Part shown: positions 1-12,700 of the stretch, in pieces | Position numbering within the stretch: the first letter of the stretch is position 1 | Layout of the letters: every line of letters begins with the position of its first letter | Source: Aralia elata | Lineage: Eukaryota > Streptophyta > Magnoliopsida > Apiales > Araliaceae | Direction: 5' to 3' | Assembly: GCA_034770075.1 (NCBI GenBank) | Contig: CM068380.1 | Span: forward strand, 80,423,393 to 80,487,392 | DNA length: 64,000 nucleotides | The notes under the pieces: generated by a model | What the model was told of the DNA's origin: nothing | Databases searched by the model: none | The model's input: only the letters and a program-made list of their open reading frames with translations | Translations under genes and position numbers: made by a program

Positions 1-884
1 CTTGTGCTGCGTACGGTTGAAAGAAATTGACTACACTAACTATCATCAACTAGCGATCTGAATTCAAAAATCTACCCATTACTTAGGTTTGATTAGAAGC
101 TATAATTTCTTTTTCCATGTTGCGTCATGAATCATTTATTAAGGTCCAAATGAATCTTGTAACCTCTGAATTGAAGTGTGAGCCTCTCTATTCAATTGTG
201 TAGATCGGTAACAAAATTTAAAGTTCTGACACAATATGAAATGAAATAAAAATTCAATAAAAGAAAATATTATTCAATCTTCTTTTCCATTGCATATAAA
301 GATCAGTGTAATGTCAGCAATTCAGTAAGTCTGATAAACTTTGCTTTGTTATGCTTTCTTCATATTTGTGTAACTGCGTTTGCTTTAGGAAATTGGCAGT
401 AATTTTGCTTATGAAAGGTTGAAGAGGAACTGAGGATATCTTGTATTTTAATTTTTTTTTTTAGCATTTTATAAGTTCCAGACATAATTAAGTGTTTTTG
501 CGCATGCATTTGATGCCAACTCTTTTGATGAAAAGGTTATCAAAAATTTTCAATAATCCAGTCTCCAATAATATATTGGAAAGAAAGAACAAGATCAGAA
601 ACATCTGCGAGAAGGAAGGAAGAAAATGTAAGAAAATCAGAAAAACATCTATGAGAAGAACGATAGAAAATGTACAAGAATTCCTCCCTACGTGTCCTCC
701 AGAATCATCAGGTATCAATTTGACATTGGAACCCAAGAATGCCATAAATAATCATCAAATAGAACAACACACTTGGGCAGTTCTTTGTCAAATGATTTAT
801 TTCCTGATTGCATGATGCTCCTAAAGAAATATTTTTTAAAAATGCAATTTTTTTTGTTGTTGTTTATTTACAAATATGAAAATA
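1..884. other. Intergenic, no gene seen
   Basis: AT-rich sequence without a convincing coding region. The short open frames on both strands around 490-815 overlap each other and have low-complexity Lys/Ile/Asn- or Phe/Leu-rich translations, so I regard them as chance. This stretch would hold the 3' UTR of the minus-strand gene that ends at 885. Confidence 0.6.
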
Positions 885-1184
885 TTAGGAGGACGGTGGG
901 CCAACACATCGGCGGAGAAATGAAAGGCACTCGCACCTGTTCCGCCTGGAGGTCTGAACCATCCTCTGTTTTCTAGAAGGGGCAGGCCTCAAGGGAGCAG
1001 AAAATTGGCGTTGCACCAACTTTGTATTTTCAGTGGTTGCTGTAATTTCTTGGCTAAATCTGCTTTCTTGAAGTTTTCTTGGAGTTAGCAACTCACCTGA
1101 CTTAAAGCGGTTGTCGTCCCAAATCCGGCCGGAGGACCCCTGTCTCCGAAATGAATATTCTGATCTCTGCAATGTAGTATTCAT
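885..1184 (-). CDS. Small MAPK-kinase-substrate-like protein (At1g80180/At1g15400 type)
   Basis: A single-exon frame of 99 aa on the minus strand with ATG at 1184. The N-terminal block LQRSEYSFRRQGSSGRIWDD (residues about 5-24) matches the conserved start of a small plant family annotated as MAPK kinase substrate proteins (Arabidopsis At1g80180 and At1g15400 have LQRS..SFRRQGSSG..WDD). Family members are short, single-exon, basic and serine-rich with little predicted structure. The rest here is basic and Ser/Arg-rich and ends in a Cys-containing tail (CECLSFLRRC), where relatives have a Cys-rich tail. The middle is divergent and the protein is somewhat shorter than the members I remember, so it may be a lineage-specific or partly degraded copy. 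Biochemical role is little known: phosphorylation by a MAP kinase kinase is inferred from the family name only. A perfect donor-like GTGAGT lies inside the frame, so an alternative spliced model cannot be excluded. Confidence 0.6.
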   Translation of the reverse strand: MNTTLQRSEYSFRRQGSSGRIWDDNRFKSGELLTPRKLQESRFSQEITATTENTKLVQRQFSAPLRPAPSRKQRMVQTSRRNRCECLSFLRRCVGPPSS

Positions 1185-2090
1185 GGAATTTATTTATTTC
1201 AATGGATTATTAGATATGCATCTCCCAATCTAATCTGCCATGCTTCTTTCTTTCTTTTTTTTTTTTTTTACATGTTTTTTTTGGTCTGTGGAGCGTATTA
1301 GGTTGGTTTGTTTTAAGATTGTTGGATAGAAATATATGCTGAAAAAAGAATGAAATTTAGCTATAAATCCGATGAATGGATGCTATTAATAGTAAGTATG
1401 ATTTACATATTGTAGGTTACCAATAGATTCCACACTCTAATTACTTCTTTGTAAATTTTGGATTCATGGACGACAAATGTTGGTAGGTAGTTAATAACAG
1501 AAATTTGGGGCGGATTTAATTATTAGGATAATATTAATTATAAATAAATGAAAATACTATCAATTTTGAATGGCAGGATTTTACAATTTTGATTTTTGTG
1601 CGACTCTTTTTATTGGACAGATGGAGTCATATTTTAAAAATTAGAAACCCCCCTCCCCTCTTTTATAAGTAGATGCATAATTTTTAATGAGAATCAATAT
1701 TTTCTCCGGTAAATTTGATAGTTTTACGAACTCCTCCTCACATGAATAGTAAGCGAGATTCACCCTCATATGTAAGAGTACCTTGTGGAACTATCAATTT
1801 CACTTGTGAAAATATTAATTCCGTATGATCTCATTGACTGACCACTTTGAAAAAAAAATGGTGGCTCCAATCCTGTAAAATGTACTAAATAACTCAGAAA
1901 GATTAAATAGCATACTGATATATAAATGCTTTCAATCTCCTACGCAGTAATTTCATAAATAGCACCATTAATACTTATATTTTTCAAGTCTAGGACTAGA
2001 AGATCTTCATTCTAGATTTCTACTACTATACCCTACTGGACAGTTGACATTGGTGCAACAACAAAGTGGTACTTTTAAGAACTCAATAGC
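1185..2090. other. Intergenic: promoter of the small protein and MYB 3' UTR
   Basis: About 0.9 kb between the small minus-strand gene and the MYB stop codon. It contains a T-rich run near 1250-1280 and no open frame with coding character. It should hold the promoter of the 885-1184 gene and the MYB 3' untranslated region. Confidence 0.5.
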
Positions 2091-4045
2091 TCAAATGTAT
2101 CCATCCAAGAAGAGTTCAGGGAATTCTGACTGCATCTCACTGTCTCTATTTAAGATCGAATTCACAAACGAATCTGCAGCCAATGAAGTAGCTTCTGAAC
2201 AGTTGTTATATCCTGGTGTCTCATTTTGCGTTGAAAGTGAAGGATAACTTGACGATATGACCCCCTGGAATTTGTGCTCTTGGAGTTGTTGCTTCTCTAC
2301 ATTTGTTGGGAGAGAAGGGTCTCCAAGAAGATAGTCACTCCAACTAGAGGGAGAAGATGGTAATATCGTCTGAAACTGAGATGCTTGGCAAGGAAAAGAT
2401 TGCGGAGAGCTCAGTTGTGTACCGAGATTACATGAAGAGGATGATGATGAAGTCGAATAGGAGACATCATTGAACAAGTGTGGTTGGATGGTTTCTTGAT
2501 TAGGGACCTGGAAATGAGGCGCACTGTCCCATGAAAATTTGTTACTGAAGGGGTTGTCTTCAAATTGCTCTGTCGTTGGCCTGTTGAGCATGATGGGAAT
2601 TGGGATTTCTGGTGTGGCTGAAGATGGTTCTGGTTTCAACAGTGAATTGTTGTTCATGAAATTGTTTATAGGCTCGAAATGGTTTCTAGTGTTGGGAAAG
2701 CCACTGATGTTTCCAAAATCGGTTAATATCTGAGAGAAGGGCTTGTGGGTTACCGGATCAATTCCCATTTTGAGGAGGTTCTTCCGCAGTTTTGTGTTCC
2801 AGTGGTTTTTGACATCGTTGTCTGTTCTCCCAGGTAGGTGCTTTGCTATCAGAGACCATCTGCAACCAAAAAAAAAGAAAAGAAAGAGAGTTACTTGGAC
2901 TGCTAAGACTACTAAACAGTTCATGAACATCTTTTTCACTTAAAAAGCAAGAATAAAGGAAATCTCTCGAGGGCAATTCCTCAACATCAGCAGAGAAACA
3001 TAAAGCAGATTACATGAAAAGGACATCTAACAGTCCTTGAATCCAATCTAAACAACTTCGAGGAATTCCTATTTTTCTTTTCTAGTTTTTTAATAAACTA
3101 GGAAACTTGAACTAATTTACTTTATTTTTCTGTTATTTACAACCTTCAAATATTTTTGGAATGCTCTATAAACAACCTTGGCAATGCCTGAAGTGGTACT
3201 AACATTTTTTGTAGTACATTTTAGTTGGGCCATCCTATAAACAGAAGTCTAACATCATCAAACCCTGCAGACAATGAATATATATAGCCTCTTCGACTCT
3301 CCTCATCATGAAAAAGTGATACATTTGTCATTTTGCAAGAATGAATCAAAGCAAATGCACATTTGCGCATAATATTTTTAGCAATAATAGGGAAGTTTGA
3401 GAAAGAAAATGAATTCTAATCAAATAAGGTGAAGAATTTCAATAGGGTTATATAAGGGGGGGGGGGGGACAGAATTGCAGAAGCCTCGGAGACACCCTTC
3501 ACAAGAAATTTTCCTTTGTAATTTAAAATAACTAGCTTGGAACTTAACTATGAATTACCTGAATTCAGTACCTTAGCAAAACAAAACTAGATGAATAATC
3601 AGGGTGCAACGACATTAAATGTATTGAAAAAAGGAAAAAGAAGAAAAAAGGACATACCTGCTACCTATAGCTTTGTGCAGTTTTAGAATGTATTCTTCTT
3701 CTCGAGGTGTGAAAGCATCATGCTTGAGGTCAGGCCTCAGGTAATTAGTCCACCTAAGCCTACAGCTCTTACCACATCTGTTCAATCCTATACAAACTCA
3801 ACCAGAACACAGTAAATACGGAATATGATCAGCAAGAAATCTCATAAAAGAGTGTGTGTGTAATTATACACACACACACACATACACACAAATATTTAGA
3901 CTATAAGTAAACCTGCTTTCTCAGGTACCAAGGTCCAATTTCCAATTCCGTGGTTGGCTACATATGCAAGTACCTTCGCATCTTCTTCTGGGGTCCAAGG
4001 TCCTTTCTTCACATTGGACTTGTCACAACATGGAGGTCTCCCCAT
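2091..4045 (-). CDS. MYB35: R2R3-MYB transcription factor, MYB35/TDF1 type
   Basis: Three exons on the minus strand: 4045-3913 (133 nt), 3787-3658 (130 nt) and 2859-2091, giving 343 aa. Exon sizes and phases are those typical of plant R2R3-MYB genes, and all junctions are GT-AG. The protein starts MGRPPCCDKSNVKKGPWTPEED. R2 covers about residues 14-61 and R3 about 67-112, with the expected Trp residues (the first Trp of R3 is replaced by Phe, as is normal in plants). After R3 comes KMGIDPVTHKPFSQIL and then DFGNISG. This pair of blocks is characteristic of MYB35, also called TDF1 (DEFECTIVE IN TAPETAL DEVELOPMENT AND FUNCTION 1), a nuclear activator needed for tapetum differentiation in anthers. 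MYB80 shares the first block but not the second. The C-terminus is Ser/Asn-rich, as in activation regions. The adjacent P4H genes agree with the Arabidopsis locus. Function is inferred from the family. Confidence 0.9.
3456..3468. repeat. 13-base G run in MYB intron 2
   Basis: A mononucleotide run of 13 G on the plus strand inside the second MYB intron. It is a polymorphism-prone site and may be miscounted in the assembly. Confidence 0.8.
3850..3892. repeat. GT/AC microsatellite forming an inverted repeat in MYB intron 1
   Basis: A short GT run followed, after 'aattata', by a longer AC run, so the two halves can pair. It lies 20-60 bases inside intron 1 of the MYB gene, close to the donor site. 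Confidence 0.8.
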
Positions 4046-4685
4046 CAAAATATCAACGGTGTAACAAACACACACATACACCCACAGAGAAGAGAGAGAA
4101 AGAAGGGGGGGGTACTGGTGGTATTGATGTAATGGTGATGCAATTCCAGAGCAGCATAGGAAGTACATATTGGGAGGAAACATTTAACAAGTGCGGAGGC
4201 AGGAAAAGCATGTAATTTGGCTCCCAATTAACAACAATTGCATGAATTCATCATCAACTCATACAACGGTTTGACGTGACATGAAAAATAATGCAACTCT
4301 CTCTCTCTCTCTCTCATGTGCTAGGCTCCAAGTGCATTAGTCTATAAAGAAAGGTTCATATTGGGTGAATTAATTTGTTAAAGCTTGAATTTACTAACAG
4401 CCTCTAGAAGCATGGAAACATTCACAACTGTATAATCTTCACAGAAAACTAACTCAGCATGACATAATCATGTAGGGTTTATTTAACATTTACATATTTA
4501 TTTTATCCTACTTGTTTGGTTCTATAGTCTTTATCACAATTCAAGCGCAGTATAAAAACTGATTCCTTTTTCACTTGCTCTTTTATTTATCCTTTTAACT
4601 AGGCTAATGAACATAGCACAACGTTATACACAACATCACAGTATAACTCCTTACTATGTTAATAAAATAACCGGGAAAAGGATTT
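4046..4685. other. MYB promoter and 3' UTR of P4H copy 1
   Basis: 640 bp between the MYB start codon and the stop codon of the first P4H gene, both minus strand. It contains a G run near 4104 and a (CT)n tract around 4296-4315 (GA on the MYB sense strand), a common feature of plant core promoters. 'tctataaag' near 4341 reads as a weak TATA-like site on the minus strand. No coding frame is supported. Confidence 0.5.
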
Positions 4686-7600
4686 CTATGATGAACAAGC
4701 CTTACAACTCTTTCTACAAACTCCAATATAATCCTCAGAGCCGAGCATGAATAAAGGATTTTTTTCACATTCACCAGCAGCAGCCCACTGAGTGCATCTC
4801 TCATTCTCATCAATGCAGTCACTGCTCGTTGTGTGGTCCTCTGGTTTGTCATAAGATCTCACATGAATCCACTTCGTAGCAGACCACTTTTCACCTTCAA
4901 TCACAGGGCAGCTCCCATGGTAGCTAGAGAGGTCAGCAGTTGCATTAAGATGAAGACTGAAAAACAACAATGCGTCGCCCTTCTTGGGTTTCACTGCAGT
5001 TATAACACAGCATCACATACATCAGATTTTGAGTTAATTATGTTACTTGAATCATACAGAACTTAAAATGCAGTATAAACATTTCACACTATCTCAATTT
5101 ATGTAAAACAACAAACACAACACAATACTCCCTCCTTCAGTATAAGAGTCCCATTTACCAAAAAAAAATTGTTCCCACGAATTAAAAAGAGTCCCATTCT
5201 TTGATGGTAGTATAAAATGACATTTGATGATACCATAAAATGACATAATGTCGTTCAGTTTATAATCATAATTTCATTATGATGTCATCACCAATAAACT
5301 AAACACCCAATAAATTTAGGGATAAACATCAAACAAAAATATATACTTAAAGTTTGTTAATTTTGCATATATGGAACTCTGTTTGTGGAATGGAGGGAGT
5401 TGATTATTTTTCAATTGTGTCCCTACAAAATATAGAAATATTCATTAAAATCCTTGGTACATGCAAGGAACCATGATATTTGACAGAAAATGTTGTTGAA
5501 ACAATCGTATAACAATTGTGAAGTCAAACTGAACATGCAAGTCCAAGTCTACTTCCAATCATTACCACCAAGAAGTGAGAACCATTGAGCATAATCACCT
5601 AGCATCAGCCAATCCTATACAGAAAAATTAAAGCATTAACTATTCTTCATAGTTACATCCGTCACCCTATCTTCTTGTCTGCAAATGTCATTAAAATTGT
5701 CCTTGGTACTTAATAATTCATATAAAAAGAAAAGCCATTCACTGAGACAGTTCCTTCACATTGCGAACAATCATGCATGAAAAATCTATTTAACATAACA
5801 AACCATGTGATAAAATGAATATGATTTACCAGCATAACCTGCTTTAGCACAATCAGACCAGCTATCATCCTTTGGTTGAAAATCTTTTGCCTATAAGCAA
5901 TGTAGATTTTGATGTAAGCTCATAAGGAGAGGTAACAAAAAACATGGACAGCATAGCAGTGTCAAGAAAAGATACCTCTGAGCCGGGAAAGACTGTTTCG
6001 CCACCCTTGTCAACATTAGATAGATAGATAAGTACAGTGGCGACTCGGTTACCAGCCTTTTGCTGATTGAACTTGTCAAAAGTATCATAATGCGGCTCAT
6101 ACTTTTGACCATGTTCATAACGCAGTATTTGAAGACGCTCCCCATTCTCTAATGACAATGTTACGTTCAGGTAAAGAATGAGAATTTGCTTCTCCGTTCA
6201 ATTATATAAGACATAAACCAACTCGAGTATCACCAATTACCGGGAGGAAGGAATGTCCAAGCAGCAATCTTTGCCTCAATGCCAGCAACTACTTCATCCT
6301 TTGGAGAAAGGATTGCCGTTCAGCTTTCAATGTCAACAGTTCATAGATGTATATACATTACATGAACACTTAAATTTAATTTCAATTGAGATTACGTTTT
6401 TCATGCATGTAGGAATCGAGGCACAATTTTAAAGGAAAAAAACAACTATCACGTCATACTATAATAAGTATATGCTTGCATAGGATACGAATTATCCTGT
6501 ATATAAGCAGAAACTCAAGTTTGTAAACTAATTAAATTTTTCATGAAGAACAACTTGAGCATGGACCATATCTGTACCTCACTCAAACTTGTTTCTAACT
6601 AGACAAGTCGAACACAAGCCTATTGCGAATGTTTAATTGTAAATGAGATAAGACTGAGCATAAACAAGCTCGGGTAAAACTAGCTATGCACCGAGTAAAT
6701 GATAGTGGCAATCTTCTAATCTTGTTCCAACTAAAAATTTGATTGTTGATCACACATCCAGTATGTTACATTGCACTGCTATAACATCATATGGATAAAC
6801 AGTTACATGGTATGGCATGTCCATTTATCAGGGAGTAACCATCACAAGAAGTGAGCCAAATATACAAGGAGACTGAATAACTGGACTGACTAGCAGCTAG
6901 TAGGAAACCAGAACCTATTTTTCAAAACTAACATCTAATATGGAAATGACGACATTAATTACTAAAATGACCAGTAATGACGGACCATCTGTTTTCCTAT
7001 AAAGGTTCACATTTGCCGTTGCACACAACTTGTTTTAGAATCTTAAACTACACACGAGTTGTTTACCCCTTAATGTTTAAGTGTGCCCCAATTAAGGTAC
7101 TCTCGCCTAATTTTTTCTCATATGCAAGTCCCTTGAAAAAATAATTTTAAAAAAAAATTAACATTGTGCGTCTTATTCATAAGCTTCCACTCACAATTGA
7201 GTATTAATTTTCTCATTTGAATAAATTACGTAAAATTTTAGAACAACAACAATAAGAATCTGGAGAAATAAAAGCTTTTCAAATTGTCATGGTTTTATGG
7301 TTTTATAGTACTATGAGAAAATTATTTCTCCGTCATTTTCTAAGAAATTCATTATTGAAAAAGTATATAATTCCCTTAAGACAGTCGATTCTTTCTTCTC
7401 CTACTCCTTTTCTTAATCAATGCAAATACTTTTGGTAAATTAAAAGTTAGGGGAGACTGAGAGAGATGAATTGAATGAGTAATTAACCTGTGCTTTATCT
7501 AGAAACATGCCAGAACTTGTCCGGACATCACTTTCATATTTCATACCCGTTTTATCATTGTAAACCGTTGATTTCTGCAGCTTGTCCTTGGCCTAATATA

Positions 7601-8739
7601 CAACCAAAAGGAGAATCAGGGAAAAACTAGTAGATTGGGGGGCACATGGAGCTTATTAGAAATTCGGAATTTATACAACCAAAAGGAGAATGAAGAGATT
7701 TTGATTTTTTAAAAATGTAAGCTAGTTTTTCTTGTGATATTCTCATTAGCCCATATAGTTTTTTTATTGATACTGTAATGAGACATCATTGATGTTATTA
7801 TGAATTCATTTGCACTTGTAATAATATCCCTCCACAGTAGAGGCTTCCATAAAATGAAGAAATAAATAATGAAAGAAAGAAAGGCCTAACCAGAATAATG
7901 AGATGATCACACTCTTCGTCAGTTAAAAAGTTCTTGTATATGAACACCCTGTTTTATAGTATCAGTATAAAAAAAATCATCATCTACATATATATATATA
8001 TATATATATATAGTAACTTAAAGTTATACTTCTATTCTATGGTCAAAGTTGGTTATGTAGTGTATAGTAATAGTATTCAACCACATCTTGTGCTGTGCAT
8101 TCCTAAATACGACATAAGCCATGTTAAAAAAGGAAATCATTTTACGCACTTTAGGAAATACTCCCTACGAGCACCATTATTAAGGGTTTTGACTTCTAAA
8201 CACTCCATAGCCAACTTTGGCCAGTTTTTGACCAACTCATATTAGTCATATATATGCTTAATTTTCAGATTCTTCGTTCACAATTTAAAAAAAAATTAAA
8301 AAAATCAATTTAAGCACCGTAATTCTCTCAAGACACCGTATTAGTGCGTATAGATGGTACAAAATAGATTGGCTAATAAATCTCCATGGCCAATTTGGAG
8401 AGAGAAAATTGAGGTTTGACCTGGGTTGAGGAGAAAGCTGGGCGACCCTTGTGGGATCAAAAGATGCAGATGAAATAGCAGCAGGGGTTAGTTTCAGCAC
8501 CGACCCTTTTTGTCTGATTCAGAGAAATCAAAAATTAGCACTACTACGTATAAATTTATTTATTTATTTTTTTTTAAAAAAAACTGACTAGTGAGAGAAA
8601 GTAGTGAGAGAGACGTTATTTTATGATGCACACCACCGGGCCAATCACCATAGGAGTTGAAAGTAAAGTGACAGAGAAGAAAGTAAAAGATGACGATGAT
8701 GAAACACGAGAAAACAAGTTGGCGATAATAATAATCCAT
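4686..8739 (-). CDS. Prolyl 4-hydroxylase with C-terminal ShK domain, tandem copy 1
   Basis: Eight exons: 8739-8615, 8513-8421, 7948-7891, 7592-7488, 6298-6241, 6148-5976, 5890-5830 and 4993-4686, with a continuous frame of 326 aa and GT-AG junctions. It is a 2-oxoglutarate/Fe(II) dioxygenase that hydroxylates proline in secreted wall proteins in the ER/Golgi. An N-terminal signal anchor (MDYYYRQLVF followed by about 17 hydrophobic residues) suits a type II membrane protein. Iron ligands are His166 and Asp168 (HYD) and His250 (YHGSC); Lys260 (GEKW) would bind 2-oxoglutarate. The C-terminus is a six-cysteine ShK domain ending CRKSCKACSS. Oddities: the usual QLSWRPR in exon 2 reads QLSPQPR, exon 6 is one codon shorter just after HYD, and the usual LHYEHG reads LRYEHG. 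It is therefore the most diverged of the three copies but has no stop or frameshift. Confidence 0.88.
5128..5399. mobile_element. MITE with CTCCCTCC termini in intron 7 of P4H copy 1
   Basis: Left end CTCCCTCCTTCAGTATAAGAG, cut here to its first bases CTCCCTCC, and right end GGAGGGAG, about 270 bp apart, in AT-rich sequence. This resembles Stowaway-type (Tc1/mariner) miniature elements. The flanking dinucleotides are TA on the left and TT on the right, so the target duplication is imperfect. The corresponding introns of copies 2 and 3 lack it. Confidence 0.6.
6534..6740. repeat. Intron-4 segment shared with P4H copy 2
   Basis: This stretch of intron 4 is similar to 11985-12190 in copy 2: both contain 'acaacttgagcatgga', then 'cttgtttctaactaga', then a block around 'gactgagcat' and 'ttgttcc'. 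I did not see it in intron 4 of copy 3. It supports copies 1 and 2 being the younger pair. Confidence 0.6.
7989..8012. repeat. (TA)n microsatellite
   Basis: A run of about twelve TA units in intron 2 of P4H copy 1. The plus-strand open frame spanning it (Tyr-Ile repeats) is an artefact of the repeat. Confidence 0.9.
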
Positions 8740-9764
8740 GGGATTGACAACCTAATAATAATAAAATTAATAATATTTGTCCGAATAAAGTAATTTGACC
8801 CCACTCAGGGATTTGATTTTTAATTTTTATTATAGAGGGTGTAGGAGAGGAGAGGAATTAGGAAATAAATTTTCAAGTAGATTTAGAAATTAGTGCAAAA
8901 GATTATTTGATAAGGAAAATCCACGTAAGGATCTTACCATCAATGCTATATATATATAGTTATAAAAGAACGACAAAAATTCGTCTACTTGATAATTAAT
9001 TTTAGTAATAATGGTCAATTTAACCACACAGGAACACGGATGACGCACGTCGTTCTTTGCTATATGGATTATTCAATCTTACCACACTGCTTAAGTAATG
9101 TTATAGTTAATTTGAATTTGACCCTAATTAACATATTAATTCAACACGTTATAGCCTCAAGCTACGCAAGAAAACATCTCATAATTTAATGGGACGACGG
9201 GTAGATAGTTCAGAGAACAAGGCACAAAAGAGTTTAATTCATATTTTATATATTTTTACATCATTTTCTCTCACGTGAGAGTAGAATGACAGTCTTTAAG
9301 TAAGAAAAGAGCCTTTTAATTTTTTAATTATTTTACATGCATATTAAGATTTGGGTTAAAAAAAAAAAGAAAAAAAAAGAAGGTGAAGTTCCTAAGATTG
9401 TTTTGAATTTTCATTTAACAAATTTAACCGCGCGAATGTAAAGAATATAAAAAAATATAATTTTTTTATATTAATTTAGTGATACACATCAATAACTTTT
9501 TAAATAATAATAAATGATATAATTTTCACAAACATGCTTATTTTACAGCATTAGCCATAGATAAGGTTTCTAAGGTCACCATTAAGGTTTTTTTGGCCGC
9601 ATCTAACACGGTTACATGAACTGATGACAGTTCAAATATTAATTTCTTTAAAATTCCCCTTTTTTCTTTTATTTCTTTGCAGAGCACAATGTATATATAA
9701 CATGAAAGTACAACCTCTTGCTTGCTATGTAAACAGAATGACCGAAAAAAAGGATTTCCATCTA
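8740..9764. other. Intergenic: P4H copy 1 promoter and copy 2 3' UTR
   Basis: About 1 kb between the start codon of copy 1 and the stop codon of copy 2. It is AT-rich and has a short 'ctatatatatatag' near 8945, but no coding frame with support. Confidence 0.5.
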
Positions 9765-12700
9765 TTAAGAGCAAGCATTACAGCTCTTTCTACAAGCTCC
9801 AATTTCATCCTTAGAGCCCACCATGTATAGAGGATTAATTTCACATTCACCATCCTCAGCCCACAGAGGACAGTCCTCGTCCTCATCAATGCACCCTTTG
9901 CCAGTTGCCGGCTCTGGTTCCTCAAAAGCCCTCACATGGATCCACTTGGTTGCAGACCACTTTTCACCTTCAATTACAGGGCAGCTCCCATGGTAGCTCG
10001 AGAGGTCAATGCTTGCATTAGGATGAAGACTATAAAACAGCAACGCATCGCCCTTCTTGGGTTTCACTGCAATTATAACATATTCTTTCACTAAATTATG
10101 TATCTCAAATTGCATAATATTAAAAAACAAAAGCACACATCATCTATCAAACTCTGATGAGGCCTCAACCTAACATTGAAATATCTAATATCTAGATCCT
10201 AATCATATGTAGCAAACTACAATATTGAATAAATTGTTGCAGAAACAATCATATAACGATTTTGAAGAAACAAATTTAACATGCAAGTCCATGTCAGGTT
10301 CAAATAATTATATCACCAAGAACCATTGAACTTAACCACCTAGTTATTCATAGCAAAGTTCCAACATTCTAACTATCCTTCATCATTATGTTATTCTCTC
10401 GTCCTCTCCACTTATCTGCAGCTATCACATTCTAATCGTACATGGTACGAGTACTTCGTATTCCATAAAATGGAGGAAAAAAGAAGAATAAAAAAAGCAT
10501 CCCCTTGAATCATTTCCTTCAAATTCTGTATAGAACACATGGAAAACCTATATAACATGACAAACCCAAATAAAAAAACAGACACTATTTACCTGCATAA
10601 CCTGTTTTAGAACAATCAGACCAGTTATCGTCCTTTGATTGAAAGTCTTGTGCCTAGGAAATGTAGATTCTGATGTTAACAGTTAGCTCATAGGGAGAGA
10701 AGAAAAATAGACTGCATAGTATTACCAAAAAACGAAAAAGGAAAAAAAAAATACCTCTGAATAGGGAAAAACTGTTTCTCCACCTTTCTCAATATTAGAC
10801 AGATATATAAGTACCGTCGCCACCCGGTTACCACCCAATTCTTGATTGACCTTGTCAACAAAATAGTCATAATGCGGCTCATACTTTTGACCATGCTCAT
10901 AATGAAGTATTTGAATCTGCTCCCCGTGCTCTAATGACAACATCAGATTCAGGTATAAAATTAGAATTAATTTCCCATTCATATTTCATAAGAAATGAAG
11001 CCATAAACCAACTTAGTGGGTACTGCCATTTTACCCTGAGGAAGGAATGTCCATGCAGCAATCCTTGCCTCAATGCCAGCAACTACTTCATCCTTTGAGG
11101 GTGAAACAGGGACAACTAGTAAGCTTTCAATTTCAACAATTTATAGATGTATATACTGTACAGGAGCATCAAATAAACATAAATGCTATAATGTTTTCAT
11201 ATATGCATGTTGGACTTGAGGCACAATTTTCAAGACTTTAATAATATGCAAGGTCATTCCCAAAGTAATTCTGAAGTAGTTTGGGTTGAACTTTAAGTTT
11301 TGATTATTACTAACTGATTTCCTATCATAATCCACCAACCTAATTGTAAGCAAGTTACTATAATACAAAATATCCTGCGAGTATATATGCCACAAGTTTG
11401 GCTACACGGATTACATGCCTTTTCCTACTCTTATCATTCTCCTCTATTTTCTCTCCCTCCTTTCTCTCTCTCTCTCTCTTTCCCCCTCGCACACACACGC
11501 CTCTCTTTGTGCTAAGTCCAGTAAAGAGCCTGATGTTGAAAATAGGTTCACAATCTGCAAAAGACTTTAATTATCCAACTGAAGCAATGAATTATCACAT
11601 AATACATTTATGATTTAACTGTATAAGCATAACTCTCTTCGTAGCAACAGAACTAATGTAATACTTTCATTTATTAAATTTTCTGTAAGATCCTTACCCC
11701 TAGTGATAACAAAATAGAAAATTATACTATGTATTTCTATATTTATGTCATCATTTGATTAACCTCCTCCGCGACAACCAATATGAGGTACTTCATGTCA
11801 AATTGTGTCGGTTCACTATTAAAATGAATTACTCTACAGATTTGACACATAGAAAGTGAATTAACCCGTGATATATACCATTTTTGTATACTTAAATACA
11901 AATCAATCTTACTGTAAAAAATTGTATGCTTACATATGAGTTAAATTATACAAAACAACAGTTTGAGCCTACCAACGAATCGAACTGCTCATAAACAACA
12001 ACTTGAGCATGGACAGTTTGTAGCTCGGGCTTGTTTTCTAACTAGAAAAGCCCAAGGCAAGCTTATAATGACTACTTAATGACTAAATGAGTTGGACTGA
12101 GCATTAGCAAGTTTAGCTAAAAATGGTTACTCATTGAGTAAATATAGTGGCAAAATTTTAAATATTGTTCCGACTCTAAGACCTTTATTACAAATCCCAT
12201 ATGTTCCAATATTACATCATATAATTTAGCATCATGTGGAGGAAAAGCAAGGTGGCAATCTCTTGACATATAGCAAGCTCATGTGAGGGATTAACCATCA
12301 CAAAAAGTGATATGTAGGCTTCTCAACAACATTCTTAGGCATAATTGTTTTTTGGTACTTCTTTTTAATATAAATTTTAAAAGACTAAAATTTGTGGTTA
12401 GGAACAAAAATGTCAAAAGAAGGATATCTTTTCAAGTGTTTCTTACAAGCCTCAATATATAGAATAAATCATATGAGACTCTGGAATTGAAATTGAGGTA
12501 GTATTAAAGGAATAATATTGCCTCAACTTCCAAGTACTAATGGAGAAACGCCCATTTATTAAAGGACAGCTATTTTGGAAGCTTAAATGGCACAACATTA
12601 ATCGAGTACCCATTAATGCTAAGGGTGGAACATGTTAGGGCTCACCTAAAATTTCTCGTATTTGAATGCAGATATATGACGACTTTTTTTCTAAAAGTTG

